From Streptomyces bobili (GTDB taxonomy: Bacteria > Actinomycetota > Actinomycetes > Streptomycetales > Streptomycetaceae), in assembly GCF_002154575.1 (NCBI RefSeq), contig NZ_MUBA01000189.1, positions 1 through 48,283 on the forward strand: DNA of 48,283 bases. The letters run 5' to 3'. This document shows positions 38,836-48,181 of this stretch, piece by piece. The position numbers were made by a program, and so were the translations under genes. A model generated the notes under the pieces. That model saw only the letters and a program-made list of their open reading frames with translations, did not search any database and was not told where the DNA came from. The first letter of the stretch is position 1; every line of letters starts with the position of its first letter.

Positions 38836-39894
38836 TTACGACGTGGTGACCTTCACACGAGCCGCGACGGGCAAGTGGTCGCTGCCCGTCTGCGGCAGCG
38901 TCCACGAGGTGACCGGCTCCACACCCGTCACCATGATCTGGTCGATCCGCGCCATCGGGAACGACGCCGGCCAGCTGAAGCCGAACCCGCTGCCCGCGGC
39001 GCCCTGCGCGGAGCGCATCTGGGAGGTGACGGCGTTGAGCGAGCGGTCGTTCATCGTGCCGTTGAGGTCGCCGAGCAGGACCTTGCGGCTCAGCGGGTCG
39101 GCGGCGATCGCCTCACCCAGCGCGTCCGCGCTCTTGTCGCGCTGATGGGCCGTGAACCCGGCCTGGAGCTTCACCCGGACCGAAGGCAGGTGGGCGACGT
39201 AGAAGCCGACCGCCCCCTGCGGGGTGGCCACCGTGGCGCGCATCGCGCGGACCCAGCCCAGCTTGATGTCGACGGCCGCCACATCGGTCAGCGGGTACTT
39301 GCTCCACAGCCCGACCGTGCCCTGCACCGAGTGGTAGCGGTACGTCGCCGCCAGCGCCTTCTCGTACACCGGGACGGCCGTCTCGGTCAGTTCCTCCAGC
39401 GCCAGCACGTCCGCCCCGGAGGCGGCCACGTCGCGGGCGGTGCCGGAGGGGTCGGCGTTGTCGGCGTTGACGTTGTGCGTGGCGACGGTGAGGTCGCCGC
39501 CGCTGCCGGTCTTGTCGCCGAGCAGCCCGCCGAAGAGGTTCAGCCAGACCACGGCCGGCAGCAGCAGGGCGATCAGCGCGGTCGCCGACCTGCGCACGAA
39601 CGCCAGCACCAGGAACACCGGGATGAAGACGCCGAGCCACGGCAGGAACGTCTCCGTGAGGCTGCCCAGGTTGCCGAACCGGTTGGGGATGCGCGAGTGC
39701 ACCAGCATCACCAGCGCGAGCAGCAGCGCCAACGCGGCGACGACGAGGCCGCGGCGCCAGATCCGCGGATCACCGCGCCAGCCCGCCGACAGGCGTCCGA
39801 CCAGTCGTACAAGCAGGCTCCGGAGCCGGGCTCCTCGCGGCTCGGGACCCGGGCCGCCATTGTCCGTCTCCGCCACATACGCCTGCTGCGCCAT
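38836..39894 (-). CDS. Membrane-anchored endonuclease/exonuclease/phosphatase (EEP) family protein
   Basis: 352 aa. A polar N-terminus (1-47) is followed by three membrane helices (about 48-66, 78-102 and 105-124), then an EEP domain. Motifs in order: THNVNADNAD, EELTE with the metal-binding Glu, GDLNGTMND, RIDQIMV and GSDHLPVAARV with the catalytic Asp-His pair. The domain faces outside by helix count. Such proteins in actinobacteria may act as extracytoplasmic phosphodiesterases or phosphatases on lipids or nucleotides; nuclease activity is not certain. It precedes the MFS gene by 51 bp. Confidence 0.82.
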   Translation of the reverse strand: MAQQAYVAETDNGGPGPEPRGARLRSLLVRLVGRLSAGWRGDPRIWRRGLVVAALALLLALVMLVHSRIPNRFGNLGSLTETFLPWLGVFIPVFLVLAFVRRSATALIALLLPAVVWLNLFGGLLGDKTGSGGDLTVATHNVNADNADPSGTARDVAASGADVLALEELTETAVPVYEKALAATYRYHSVQGTVGLWSKYPLTDVAAVDIKLGWVRAMRATVATPQGAVGFYVAHLPSVRVKLQAGFTAHQRDKSADALGEAIAADPLSRKVLLGDLNGTMNDRSLNAVTSQMRSAQGAAGSGFGFSWPASFPMARIDQIMVTGVEPVTSWTLPQTGSDHLPVAARVKVTTS

Positions 39895-39972
39895 ACCGTC
39901 GCCTCACTGCCTGCCGTGCATACCGTCTCTCCCCCGTGCGTACGACCCTAGGGGATGATCGGCTCGGATCCC

Positions 39973-39988
39973 GCCGTCCCATGACGGC
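39973..39988 (-). terminator. Small hairpin between tetR and the EEP gene
   Basis: GCCGTC (39973-39978) pairs with GACGGC (39983-39988) around CCAT, 54 bp beyond the tetR stop. Confidence 0.35.
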
Positions 39989-40041
39989 CCAACGGGCACG
40001 AGGACGAGCGGAGTGCCGCCGGGGGTTCCGGTCACGGACCG

Positions 40042-40758
40042 TCAGGGGTGTTCTGTGACGGAACGCGCACATTCGGCCGGGTCCGCCGGGGAACTGACGG
40101 ACCGTGGGGCGGCGGCCCCGCCGACGGACGGTGCGCCGGGGGGCCGCAGACCGTCGAGCAGGGTGTCCACGATCCGTTGCGCGAGTCCCTCGGTGAGGTC
40201 GGCGTCGGGCCGCAGGACGGCACGGACCAGCATCGGGCCCATGAACAGGTCGTTGACCAGCTCGACATCGAGGTCGGTGCGGAGTTCACCGTCGCGCTGC
40301 CCGCGGCGCAGGACTTCCATGCCCAGCTTCCGCCGGGGTGCGATGACCGTGCTGTGGTACGCCTCCCAGATCCTGGGGCTGCTCTTCATCTGCGCGTGCG
40401 CGGTGCGCAGGATCGCCGATGACCGGCTGGCCAGTCCGCGCCGGCGCTGCCACTCCAGCAGCGCCACGAGGTCGTCGCGCATGGAGGTGCCGGGGAGTTC
40501 GGGGCCGTCCGGCTCGACGGTGCGCAGGACGTCGACGAAGAGTGCCTCCTTGCCCTTCCAGCGGCGGTAGATGGCCGCCTTGCCGACTCCGGCGGTGCGG
40601 GCGATCCGCTCGATGGACAGTTCCCCGAGCGGCACGCCCTCCTCCAGCAGCTTCATCGTCCCCTCCACGATGGCCTGTTCCACGGCCTCGCTGCGGGGCC
40701 GCCCCCGGACGGGCTGCGCGGGCGACTCCGCGGCCGTCCCGCTGTCGGCGGACGTCAC
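40042..40758 (-). CDS. TetR-family regulator of the adjacent MFS exporter
   Basis: 238 aa from GTG 40758. The HTH lies at about residues 47-70 with [21 protein letters not shown], followed by WKGKEALF. The C-terminal domain resembles the TetR_C family found in mycobacterial and streptomycete drug-efflux repressors. The start codon overlaps the stop of the upstream exporter gene (GTGA), so exporter and repressor are co-translated. The likely operator is the TTCGATACG palindrome in front of the exporter. Ligands are probably compounds the pump removes. Confidence 0.88.
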   Translation of the reverse strand: MTSADSGTAAESPAQPVRGRPRSEAVEQAIVEGTMKLLEEGVPLGELSIERIARTAGVGKAAIYRRWKGKEALFVDVLRTVEPDGPELPGTSMRDDLVALLEWQRRRGLASRSSAILRTAHAQMKSSPRIWEAYHSTVIAPRRKLGMEVLRRGQRDGELRTDLDVELVNDLFMGPMLVRAVLRPDADLTEGLAQRIVDTLLDGLRPPGAPSVGGAAAPRSVSSPADPAECARSVTEHP

Positions 40759-42356
40759 GGCCGTCCCGCCTCTCCGTGCACCAACTCGGCGTCCTCGGCC
40801 GCCTCGTCGGGCTCCTTCGGCCGGCCCGGCAGGAACAGGGCCACGACGACCGCGCCGACGAGGGCGACACCGGCCCCGCACAGCGCGGTGACGTGCATGG
40901 CGTGCAGGAACGCGTCGTTGGCCGGGCCGACGAGGGACTCGCCGCGCGGGCCGAGCTTCGCCGCGACGGCCAGGGTCCCCTCGATCGACTCCCCCGCCGT
41001 GTGGCGCAGCCCGGCCGGTACCGCGCCGAGCTTGTCCTCGATGCCGGTGCGGTACGCCGCCGACAGCACGGAGCCGAGTACGGCGATGCCGAGCGCGCCG
41101 CCGACCTGGCGGAAGGTGTTGCTGAGCGCGGACGCCGAGCCGGCCTTCTCGCGGGGCAGCGACTGCATGATGACGACGCTGGTCGGGGTCATGATGTGGG
41201 CCATTCCGGCGCCCATGAAGAAGAAGACGACCTCCAGCAGCCAGATCGGCGTGTCCTCGTCCAGCGTGGCGAACGCGACCAGCGTCGCCGCGATGAGGAG
41301 CATGCCGCCGGTGGTCGTGGCCTTGTTGCCGAAGCGGTTCACGACCAGCCGGGCGCGCGGCGCGAAGACCAGCTGGGCGACGGCCAGCGGCAGCATCAGC
41401 AGACCGGTCTGCAGCGGCGAGTAGCCCCGCACGCTCTGGGTGTAGAAGACGGCGAAGAAGGTCACGCCCATCAGGGCGAAGAAGACCAGCGCGATGACGC
41501 CGATCGCGGCCGAGAACACCTTGTCGCGGAAGTAGCCGACGTCGATGGACGGATGGTCGCTGCGCTTCTCGAACACCACGAAGGCGGCGAGGACCACGAG
41601 TCCGCCGAGGATCCGTGCCAGCACCGTCGGATCGGTGAAGTCGGCCAGCTCGCCGCCCTTGATGATGCCGTAGACGAGCAGGACCAGGCCGACGACGGAC
41701 AGGACGACACCGACGGGGTCGATCCGGCCGGGGGCTGGGTCGCGCGAGTCCGGCACCAGCCACACCATCAGCACGATGGCGGTGATCACGATCGGCACGT
41801 TGACGAGGAAGACCGAGCCCCACCAGAAGTGGTCGAGGAGGAGGCCGCCGGTGATGGGCCCGATGGCGATGGCGAGGCCGACGCCGCCGGCCCAGATGCC
41901 GATCGCCTTGGGCTGTTCCTCGCGCTCGAAGACGTTCATCAGGACGGCGAGGGTCGCCGGCATCACGAACGCGGCGCCGACGGCCATCAGTGCGCGGAAG
42001 GCGATGAGCTGGGCGGGTGAGCCGGACTCGGCGGCGAGCGCGGAGCCGATGCCGAAGACCGCGAGGCCGCCGAGCAGCACCTTCTTGCGGCCCAGGCGGT
42101 CGCCCAGCAGCCCCGCGGAGAACAGCAGGCCCGCGAAGACGAGCGTGTAGGAGTTGATGGCCCACTCCAGCTCGCTCTGGCTGGCGCCGAGGCCGACGGG
42201 GGCCGGGGTGGAGATGGTCTTGACGGCGACATTCAGGATCGAGTTGTCGAGCACCACGATCAGCAGGCTCAGCATCAGCACGCCGAGGATCGCCCAGCGA
42301 CGCCGGTGCACGGCTTCCGGTATGCGGGGGGTCGCGGGAACGGCGGGTGTGGTCAT
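40755..42356 (-). CDS. MFS transporter, DHA2 (14-helix, EmrB/QacA) drug-efflux type
   Basis: 533 aa with about 14 predicted helices. The N-terminus reads [30 protein letters not shown], with the DHA2 D-x-x-I/x-N-V-A signature. [10 protein letters not shown] is motif A, and [24 protein letters not shown] contains the antiporter motif C. It should export cationic or amphipathic compounds using the proton gradient. The start ATG 42356 lies 6 nt after a -10-like TACGCT and 20 bp from a TetR-type operator, so it is probably leaderless and repressed by the overlapping tetR. Confidence 0.93.
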   Translation of the reverse strand: MTTPAVPATPRIPEAVHRRRWAILGVLMLSLLIVVLDNSILNVAVKTISTPAPVGLGASQSELEWAINSYTLVFAGLLFSAGLLGDRLGRKKVLLGGLAVFGIGSALAAESGSPAQLIAFRALMAVGAAFVMPATLAVLMNVFEREEQPKAIGIWAGGVGLAIAIGPITGGLLLDHFWWGSVFLVNVPIVITAIVLMVWLVPDSRDPAPGRIDPVGVVLSVVGLVLLVYGIIKGGELADFTDPTVLARILGGLVVLAAFVVFEKRSDHPSIDVGYFRDKVFSAAIGVIALVFFALMGVTFFAVFYTQSVRGYSPLQTGLLMLPLAVAQLVFAPRARLVVNRFGNKATTTGGMLLIAATLVAFATLDEDTPIWLLEVVFFFMGAGMAHIMTPTSVVIMQSLPREKAGSASALSNTFRQVGGALGIAVLGSVLSAAYRTGIEDKLGAVPAGLRHTAGESIEGTLAVAAKLGPRGESLVGPANDAFLHAMHVTALCGAGVALVGAVVVALFLPGRPKEPDEAAEDAELVHGEAGRP

Positions 42357-42375
42357 GCTTCGAGCGTAGACCCAT

Positions 42376-42402
42376 TTCGATACGGCACCGTCTCGTATCG
42401 AA
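42376..42402 (-). promoter_or_regulatory. TetR-type operator upstream of the DHA2 exporter
   Basis: TTCGATACG (42376-42384), 9 bp, CGTATCGAA (42394-42402), a perfect 9-bp inverted repeat 19 bp before the exporter start. It would overlap the -10 to -35 spacer of the predicted promoter (-10 at 42363-42368), as for other TetR-controlled efflux pumps. Confidence 0.78.
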
Positions 42403-42522
42403 TCCTCTTACTGAGGTTTTACCCACAGGGGGTGCTCTGGCCCTCCCTGGCACGAGGTGCCACCATGGATGTGGTCCGGGGACGCCGTGAGGGCGCCTCG
42501 AGATGACGAAGGAGCCGTTGCA

Positions 42523-43389
42523 ATGACGCAGCTTTCGGCTGCCCAGACGAAGTCCTCCGACGGCAGCAAGGCGCTGTACGGAGGAAAGGGCACACGCCGC
42601 ATCACCGTCCGCGACATCGCCGCCGCCAAGGAGCGGGGCGAGAAGTGGCCCATGCTCACCGCCTACGACGCGATGACCGCGTCCGTCTTCGACGAAGCCG
42701 GGATCCCCGTGATGCTCGTCGGCGACTCGGCGGGCAACTGCCACCTCGGGTACGAGACCACCGTGCCCGTCACCCTCGACGAGATGACCATGCTCTCGGC
42801 CGCCGTCGTACGCGGCACCCAGCGGGCCCTCATCGTCGGCGACCTGCCCTTCGGGTCCTACCAGGAAGGTCCCGTGCAGGCCCTGCGCAGCGCGACCCGG
42901 CTGGTCAAGGAGGCCGGGGTCGGAGCCGTGAAGCTGGAGGGCGGCGAGCGGTCGCACCGGCAGATCGAGCTGCTCGTCGAGTCCGGCATCCCCGTCATGG
43001 CCCACATCGGGCTCACCCCGCAGTCCGTCAACGCCATGGGGTACCGCGTGCAGGGGCGTGGCGAGGAGGCCGCCGCGCAGCTGCTGCGGGACGCGAAGGC
43101 CGTCCAGGACGCGGGGGCGTTCGCGGTCGTGCTGGAGCTGGTGCCGGCGGAGCTGGCGGCCGAGGTGACGCGCGTGCTGCACATCCCGACGGTCGGGATC
43201 GGCGCCGGTGCCGAGACGGACGCGCAGGTGCTGGTGTGGACCGACATGCTCGGGCTGACCGGCGGGCGGGTCCCCAAGTTCGTGAAGCAGTACGCGGATC
43301 TCCGTGCGGTCATGGGAGACGCGGCGAGGGCGTTCGCGGAGGATGTCGTCGGCGGAACGTTCCCGCAGGACGAGCACTCCGTCCACTAG
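42523..43389 (+). CDS. panB: 3-Methyl-2-oxobutanoate hydroxymethyltransferase
   Basis: 288 aa. It contains the PanB core: [42 protein letters not shown] with the metal-binding Asp, [31 protein letters not shown] and [18 protein letters not shown]. It makes ketopantoate from ketoisovalerate and methylenetetrahydrofolate, the first step of pantothenate synthesis. The about 20-residue extension before [10 protein letters not shown] is usual in actinobacteria. AAGGAG lies 8 nt before ATG 42523. It diverges from the DHA2 exporter; panC and panD are not in the window. Confidence 0.96.
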   Translation: MTQLSAAQTKSSDGSKALYGGKGTRRITVRDIAAAKERGEKWPMLTAYDAMTASVFDEAGIPVMLVGDSAGNCHLGYETTVPVTLDEMTMLSAAVVRGTQRALIVGDLPFGSYQEGPVQALRSATRLVKEAGVGAVKLEGGERSHRQIELLVESGIPVMAHIGLTPQSVNAMGYRVQGRGEEAAAQLLRDAKAVQDAGAFAVVLELVPAELAAEVTRVLHIPTVGIGAGAETDAQVLVWTDMLGLTGGRVPKFVKQYADLRAVMGDAARAFAEDVVGGTFPQDEHSVH

Positions 43390-43421
43390 AGCCATCTCGG
43401 TACGACGGCAGCCCGCCGACC

Positions 43422-44084
43422 ATCCCCCAGTCGGCGCCGCCCCACCTCCTCACCGCCCACAAGGCAGCCGCAGCCACCCTCACCAAGCTGAACCTCACCG
43501 ACGCCGCACCCACGGACGTGTACCTCGTCCTGGACCGCTCCGCGTCGATGCGGGCCTACTACAAGGACGGCTCCGTCCAGGCTCTGGCCGACCAGACCCT
43601 GGCCCTCGCCGCCCACCTCACCAAGACCCAGACCCAGCCCCCCACCGTCCACGTCGTCTTCTTCTCGACGGAGCTGGACGGCACGGCGGACCTCACCTTC
43701 ACCGACCCCGAGAACAAGATCGACGACCTGCACGCGGGGCTGGGCCGCATGGGCCGTACCAGCTACCACGTCGCCGTAGAGGCGGTCGTGGCGCACCACG
43801 AGAAGCACGCCGCGTCGGCGCAGTCCCCCGCCCTGGTGGTCTTCCAGACGGATGGCGCCCCGGACGCGAAGACCCCCGCCACCCAGGCCCTCACAACCGC
43901 GGCGGCGAACCACCCCACCCTCTTCTTCTCCTTCGTCGCCTTCGGCGAGCACGAGAACAAGGCGTTCGACTACCTCCGCAAGCTCAAGACGGGCAATACG
44001 GCGTTCTTCCACGCGGGCCCGACCCCCCGCGAGCTGACGGACCAGGAGCTGTACGAGGGCGTACTGGCCACCTGGCGCCCGTAG
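43422..44084 (+). CDS. von Willebrand factor A domain protein (TerF-like VWA), start codon abnormal
   Basis: About 220 aa. The reading frame encodes [18 protein letters not shown], then the MIDAS DRSAS in [14 protein letters not shown], a threonine in GRMGRTSYH and the Asp in FQTDGAP, so the metal-binding site is complete. It belongs to the VWA group found with tellurite-resistance-type Ter proteins, with [13 protein letters not shown] and FDYLRKL typical. The natural N-terminus would lie just before PQSAPPHLL, but there is no ATG, GTG or TTG in frame between the panB stop and that point. The codon at the expected place (43422) is ATC. Either translation begins at ATC, or the start has been mutated, or it begins further inside at GTG 43518, losing a conserved helix. 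There is no good SD. Confidence 0.7.
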   Translation: MPQSAPPHLLTAHKAAAATLTKLNLTDAAPTDVYLVLDRSASMRAYYKDGSVQALADQTLALAAHLTKTQTQPPTVHVVFFSTELDGTADLTFTDPENKIDDLHAGLGRMGRTSYHVAVEAVVAHHEKHAASAQSPALVVFQTDGAPDAKTPATQALTTAAANHPTLFFSFVAFGEHENKAFDYLRKLKTGNTAFFHAGPTPRELTDQELYEGVLATWRP

Positions 44085-44111
44085 CCGGGTGGGGCACAGC
44101 CCCCCGCCCCC

Positions 44112-44155
44112 ACGCCGCCCGCTTCTCATCCCGTAAAACGGGAAGCGGGCGGCGT
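44112..44155 (+). terminator. Terminator after the VWA gene
   Basis: ACGCCGCCCGCTTC (44112-44125) pairs with GAAGCGGGCGGCGT (44142-44155), a perfect 14-bp stem with a 16-nt loop, 27 bp past the stop. Confidence 0.8.
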
Positions 44156-44212
44156 ACCCATGTCGGCTACGATTTCAAGGTTCCGTACATAGCAACCTGG
44201 GAGCAGCCCCCG

Positions 44213-45928
44213 ATGGCTCGACACCTCATCACCAGCGCCCTTCCGTACATCAACGGAATCAAGCACCTGGGCAACATGGTGGGGTCCATGCTCCCGGCGG
44301 ACGTGTACTCCCGGTACCTCCGCCAGCGCGGCCACGACGTCCTGTACATCTGCGCGACGGACGAGCACGGCACGCCGGCCGAGCTGGCCGCGAAGGAGCA
44401 GGGTCTGCCGGTTGCGGAGTTCTGCGCGCAGGCGCACGACGCGCAGAAGGCGGTCTACGACGGCTTCAGCCTGGCCTTCGACCACTTCGGCCGGAGTTCG
44501 TCCCCGCAGAACCGCGAGATCACGCAGGAGATCGCGCGCGAGCTGAAGGCGAACGGCTTCATCGAGGAGCGGGCGATCCGCCAGGTGTACTCGGTCACCG
44601 ACGGCCGTTTCCTCCCGGACCGCTACATCATCGGCACGTGTCCGCACTGCGGCTACGACAAGGCCCGCGGCGACCAGTGCGAGAACTGCACGCGCGTCCT
44701 CGACCCCACGGACCTGATCGAGCCGCGCTCGGCGATCAGCGGCAGCAGCGATCTGGAGATCCGCGAGACCAAGCATCTCTTCCTCCTCCAGTCGGCGCTC
44801 GCCGGCGAGGTCGAGGCGTGGGTCGACGAGCGCGCCGACAACTGGCCGGTGCTCGCCTCCTCCATCGCCCGCAAGTGGCTCACGGAGGGCCTGCACGACC
44901 GGGCGATCACCCGTGACCTGGACTGGGGCGTGCCGGTCCCGGCCGACACATGGCCGGACCTGGCGGCGGACGGCAAGGTGTTCTACGTCTGGTTCGACGC
45001 CCCGATCGAGTACATCGGCTCGACGAAGGAGTGGGCGGACCAGGACCCGGAGAACCGTGACTGGCGTTCCTGGTGGTGGGAGTCGGACGCGGACGTCCAC
45101 TACACGCAGTTCATGGGCAAGGACAACGTCCCCTTCCACAGCGTGATGTTCCCGGCGACCCAGCTGGGCACCCGCTCGCCGTGGAAGAAGGTCGACGTCA
45201 TCAAGGCCTTCAACTGGCTGAACTACTACGGCGGCAAGTTCTCCACCTCGCAGCGGCGCGGCGTGTTCACGCACGACGCGCTGGAGATCCTGCCCGCCGA
45301 CTACTGGCGCTACTTCATGATGGCGAACGCCCCCGAGTCGGACGACTCGTCCTTCACCTGGGAGCACTTCACGGCCACGGTGAACAAGGACCTCGCCGAC
45401 ACCCTCGGCAACTTCGTGAACCGCGTCCTGTCGTTCTCCAAGAAGCGCTTCGGCGACGAGGTCCCGGCGGGCAGCACGTCCGGCGAGGCCGAGGCGAAGC
45501 TCGGCACGGAGATCGCGCGGCTCCTCGCCGAGTACGAGGAGCAGATGGAGGCCCTCCAGTTCCGCAAGGCGGCAGCCGCACTGCGCGCGCTGTGGTCGGC
45601 GGGCAACTCCTACCTGGAGGAGAAGGCCCCCTGGCTGGAGATCAAGACCGACATGGACGGCGCGGCTCTGACGCTGCGCACGGCGATGAACCTGATCCAC
45701 CTGTACGCGGTGGTCTCGGAGCCGTTCATCCCGGCGACGGCGAAGGTCATGCGGGAGGCGTTCGCGCTGGCCGACGACACGGCGACCTGGGTCAGCGAGG
45801 CGGAGGCGAAGGCCCTGGACGCGGTCCCGGCCGGCACCCCGTTCACGATCCCGCCGGTCCTCTTCGCCAAGCTCACGGACGACGACCTCGCCACGTACAA
45901 GGAGCGCTTCGGCGGCGCCGACGAGTGA
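44213..45928 (+). CDS. metG: Methionyl-tRNA synthetase
   Basis: 571 aa. Class I synthetase: the HIGH-like motif is HLGN in [13 protein letters not shown], the zinc knuckle is C143-x2-C146-x9-C156-x2-C159, and the KMSKS loop is KFSTS at 342-346 in [30 protein letters not shown] is the family's methionine-site region. The anticodon-binding helical domain follows (about 390-540). There is no C-terminal EMAP-like tRNA-binding domain. It charges tRNA-Met in the cytoplasm. The KFSTS variant and zinc-type knuckle resemble the archaeal/eukaryotic-like subgroup. The start ATG 44213 is poor in SD but fits the conserved N-terminus [11 protein letters not shown]. Confidence 0.94.
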   Translation: MARHLITSALPYINGIKHLGNMVGSMLPADVYSRYLRQRGHDVLYICATDEHGTPAELAAKEQGLPVAEFCAQAHDAQKAVYDGFSLAFDHFGRSSSPQNREITQEIARELKANGFIEERAIRQVYSVTDGRFLPDRYIIGTCPHCGYDKARGDQCENCTRVLDPTDLIEPRSAISGSSDLEIRETKHLFLLQSALAGEVEAWVDERADNWPVLASSIARKWLTEGLHDRAITRDLDWGVPVPADTWPDLAADGKVFYVWFDAPIEYIGSTKEWADQDPENRDWRSWWWESDADVHYTQFMGKDNVPFHSVMFPATQLGTRSPWKKVDVIKAFNWLNYYGGKFSTSQRRGVFTHDALEILPADYWRYFMMANAPESDDSSFTWEHFTATVNKDLADTLGNFVNRVLSFSKKRFGDEVPAGSTSGEAEAKLGTEIARLLAEYEEQMEALQFRKAAAALRALWSAGNSYLEEKAPWLEIKTDMDGAALTLRTAMNLIHLYAVVSEPFIPATAKVMREAFALADDTATWVSEAEAKALDAVPAGTPFTIPPVLFAKLTDDDLATYKERFGGADE

Positions 45929-45933
45929 CACGC

Positions 45934-45979
45934 CCCGTGCGGTGGGAGGGGCGGGGCCCCGTCCCTCCCACCGCACGGG
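45934..45979 (+). terminator. Terminator after metG
   Basis: CCCGTGCGGTGGGAGGG (45934-45950) pairs with CCCTCCCACCGCACGGG (45963-45979), a perfect 17-bp stem with a 12-nt loop, 5 bp after the stop. Confidence 0.9.
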
Positions 45980-45988
45980 ACCCCGGCC

Positions 45989-46016
45989 TGGACATGTTCT
46001 CGCCAAGCCGTATGGT
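45989..46016 (+). promoter_or_regulatory. Promoter for the leaderless gene at 46024
   Basis: TGGACA (45989-45994), 16 bp, TATGGT (46011-46016), then 7 nt to the ATG. The spacing matches a SigA-type (HrdB) promoter with transcription starting at the start codon. Confidence 0.6.
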
Positions 46017-46023
46017 TTCCGCC

Positions 46024-46506
46024 ATGGCAGTCCCCGAGGTCATTCCGATCGCCTACGAGCCGAAGCACCGCACCGAGTCCATCGGTCGGTACGCGGACGG
46101 TCAGTTCCTCGCATCGGTCACATACGCGTTCCCGCAGGGCTTCCGTCTCGACGACGGCTGGGAACAGCACAAACGTCTCTACACGGTGCTGCACACCTTC
46201 GATGCCGAGGGCCGGTACCGGAACTCGGACATCTGGTGCGCCGGCACCTGGGCACAGCAGCAGAGCAACCCCCACGGCGACGACTCGGTCCTCCACCGCG
46301 CCCGCGCCCGCCTGGCCACGCTCCTGCGCAGCCTGCCCCGCCGCTCCTACACGGACATCGCGATCCGCCCCTTCCAGCTCACCTACGAGAACGTCCTGTT
46401 CGGCCTCGTGATCCGCAAGGACGAGGAGGACGACGAGGACTGGGCGGAGCTGTACCCGGACCAGCTCGGTTTCGGCGAACCGTGGGACGGCTCGTACGAC
46501 ACCTGA
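46024..46506 (+). CDS. Conserved hypothetical protein
   Basis: 160 aa, soluble. It starts AVPEVIPIAYEPKHRTESIGRYADGQF and has strand-rich sequences (LASVTYAF, LYTVLHTFDAEGRY) and a charged acidic stretch EEDDEDWAELYPDQLGF near the end. I see no named family, membrane segment or catalytic motif. It is flanked by a terminator and its own promoter, so it is monocistronic. ATG 46024 is chosen because it sits at leaderless distance from the -10; in-frame ATGs at 45994 and 46012 overlap the promoter. Confidence 0.75.
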   Translation: MAVPEVIPIAYEPKHRTESIGRYADGQFLASVTYAFPQGFRLDDGWEQHKRLYTVLHTFDAEGRYRNSDIWCAGTWAQQQSNPHGDDSVLHRARARLATLLRSLPRRSYTDIAIRPFQLTYENVLFGLVIRKDEEDDEDWAELYPDQLGFGEPWDGSYDT

Positions 46507-46590
46507 CGGGGCCCGCACACCCTGGCCGCGCAACTGTCCGCACCTCGACGGCGTCCCCCTCTGCGAAACCAATGACACAGGGGGACCTTC

Positions 46591-46956
46591 ATGGCGCTGT
46601 TCGGTAACGCGCACACGATCGACTCGGGCACGGCCCAGCAGGACTACGCCCGGCTGCTCGGACAGGGCGAGCGCGTGCACGCCGCGTATCTGCTGATCCG
46701 GGACACGATCCTGTTCACCGACCGGCGGCTGCTGCTGGTCGACAAGCAGGGCATCACCGGGAAGAAGGTGGAGTACCACTCCATCCCGTACCGCAGCATC
46801 ACCCACTTCGCGGTCGAGACCGCCGGCACCTTCGATCTCGACGCCGAACTGAAAATCTGGGTGTCAGGCACACCGACGCCGATCCAGAAGACGTTCACCA
46901 AGGGCGTGGACATCTACGAGGTACAGGCGATCCTGACCCAGTTCGTCACGCAGTAA
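46591..46956 (+). CDS. Bacterial PH-domain protein
   Basis: 121 aa. The sequence matches the bacterial pleckstrin-homology-like family (PF08000/YvlC-like): RVHAAYLLIRDTILFTDRRLLLVDKQGITGKKVEY, then SIPYRSITHFAVETAG and DLDAELKIWVSG, ending in a C-terminal helix. These proteins form small soluble oligomers of unclear role. GGGGGACC precedes the ATG. Its last 11 bp overlap the end of the convergent DUF397 gene. Confidence 0.85.
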   Translation: MALFGNAHTIDSGTAQQDYARLLGQGERVHAAYLLIRDTILFTDRRLLLVDKQGITGKKVEYHSIPYRSITHFAVETAGTFDLDAELKIWVSGTPTPIQKTFTKGVDIYEVQAILTQFVTQ

Positions 46957-47155
46957 CCGCGTAGGCCACGAAGTCGGCCCAGGCGCCGGGGGCAAACACA
47001 AGCTGAGGGCCCCCTATGTTCTTGGAGTCTCGCACGTGCACCACGTCAGGGGGCGTGGCGATCTCGATGCAGTCGTTGCCGTCGCCGCTGCTGCTGTAGC
47101 TGCTCTTGAACCAGACCAGCGCAGCAGTGTCGTGGCCAGTGGAGGTGCCGATCAT
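46946..47155 (-). CDS. DUF397 small protein
   Basis: 69 aa. It carries the family pattern WFKSSYSSSGDGNDCIEIA, then VHVRDSKN and a C-terminal W-x-x-F (WADFVAYAV). DUF397 proteins accompany Scr1/WhiJ-like HTH proteins in streptomycetes and probably bind or antagonise them. The ATG overlaps the stop of the upstream HTH gene by 4 bp (ATGA), so the two are translated together. Confidence 0.92.
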   Translation of the reverse strand: MIGTSTGHDTAALVWFKSSYSSSGDGNDCIEIATPPDVVHVRDSKNIGGPQLVFAPGAWADFVAYAVTA

Positions 47156-48027
47156 GTCTCTCCAAGCATCTGCTCGACGAGGGCCCGCGACTCTCGGGGC
47201 GTGAGAGCCTGCGCCCGGATCATGCCATAGCGCAGTTCAAGGATCCTGAGCTGCTTCAGCTCGGACACTGGGCGACCGCTGAACGCACTTTCCGAGCGCC
47301 CTACCGCTGTACCGTCCGGAAACTTGAGCACTTCGATCAACCCGCCCGTGCCGAAGTGATCCTCACAGCCGGTCGGCATCACTTGGAACGACACGTTCCG
47401 CAACTGTCCCAGTTCCAGTAGACGTTCAAGTTGCCGCCGCCAAACCATTCTGCCTCCGACCGGGCGGCGCAGGGTCACCTCTTCCTGGACAAAGCTCAGA
47501 GTCGGCGCTGGTGACCGATCGAAGATCGAACGACGGGCCATCCGCGCGGCCACCATGCGCTCTGTCTCCTCATCCGAGTAGGCAGGAAGCCAGGCGTCAA
47601 AGAGTGCCCGCATGTGTTCCTCGGTCTGCAACAGGCCGTGGATGTTGTGGTTGCTGTACAGGGCCACCTCAACCGCCTGCGCCTCCAGCTTGCCCAGTTC
47701 CCGAACCTTCTTCGGATACCGGACCTTCTTCACGTCCTCCCAAGTCGCCGCGATGAGTCCGCCCGCACCCAACACCTCGTCGGCCTTGTCCAGGTACTCC
47801 TGTCGAGGAATCCGCTTCCCGCCCTCGACTTTGTAGACGAGGTCCTCCCCGTATCCGACCGCCACCGCGAAGTCGGCGGCGCGCATGGCCACGGCCTCCC
47901 GCCTCAGCCTCAACTGCCGTCCCACCGTGGCGAGAACCGCGACACCCCACTCGTCGTCGGGGTCGACCTCCCACCCCGGCTCGTCCGCCTCGGTCGTGAG
48001 CCGTACGGCCTCACCGTCCACCGACAT
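47152..48027 (-). CDS. Scr1/WhiJ-like XRE-family regulator with DUF5753
   Basis: 291 aa. After an acidic N-terminal tail (WEVDPDDEWG) an XRE helix-turn-helix lies at about 37-90 (GRQLRLRREAVAMRAADFAVAVGYGEDLVYKVEGGKR-like). The DUF5753 domain follows (LLQTEEHMRALFDAW, SFVQEEVTLRRPVGG, VMPTGCEDHFG). This class is multiplied in streptomycete genomes and tied to development (whiJ, bldB-associated, abaA). The start ATG 48027 follows GGAGGG; the earlier start 48060 lacks one. It forms a cassette with DUF397 downstream and a divergent ATP-binding protein. Confidence 0.9.
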   Translation of the reverse strand: MSVDGEAVRLTTEADEPGWEVDPDDEWGVAVLATVGRQLRLRREAVAMRAADFAVAVGYGEDLVYKVEGGKRIPRQEYLDKADEVLGAGGLIAATWEDVKKVRYPKKVRELGKLEAQAVEVALYSNHNIHGLLQTEEHMRALFDAWLPAYSDEETERMVAARMARRSIFDRSPAPTLSFVQEEVTLRRPVGGRMVWRRQLERLLELGQLRNVSFQVMPTGCEDHFGTGGLIEVLKFPDGTAVGRSESAFSGRPVSELKQLRILELRYGMIRAQALTPRESRALVEQMLGET

Positions 48028-48181
48028 ACCGCAGCCCTCCGTCGTGTTTCCCTGCCGCAACGCCGCTACCCGCAGACCCCTCGCCGACTATCCGGACAGC
48101 GGCCGACAAGCTCCGGACAGTCACCCTACGTATCAGCTCTGTCACTGTTCACGGTAAGCGCGCGCGGCCACGCTCAGTGAC
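48028..48181. promoter_or_regulatory. Divergent promoter region of the Scr1-like cassette
   Basis: 154 bp between divergent starts. It is less GC-rich near 48115-48155 (ACCCTACGTATCAGCTCTGTCACTG), where promoters for both genes probably lie. CCGGACAG occurs twice (48090 and 48113 regions), a possible repeated operator. No stronger call can be made. Confidence 0.35.

Noticed and set aside
40042..43395. Single very long minus-strand open frame of about 1117 codons
   Set aside because: It joins the antisense of panB, an out-of-frame pass through the DHA2 exporter and the real TetR frame. Only the last 717 bp are a gene; the rest is a high-GC frame without stops.
44085..44212. T-box or other riboswitch upstream of metG
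   Set aside because: I looked for T-box or S-box conserved elements and saw none. The hairpin there is explained as the terminator of the VWA gene.
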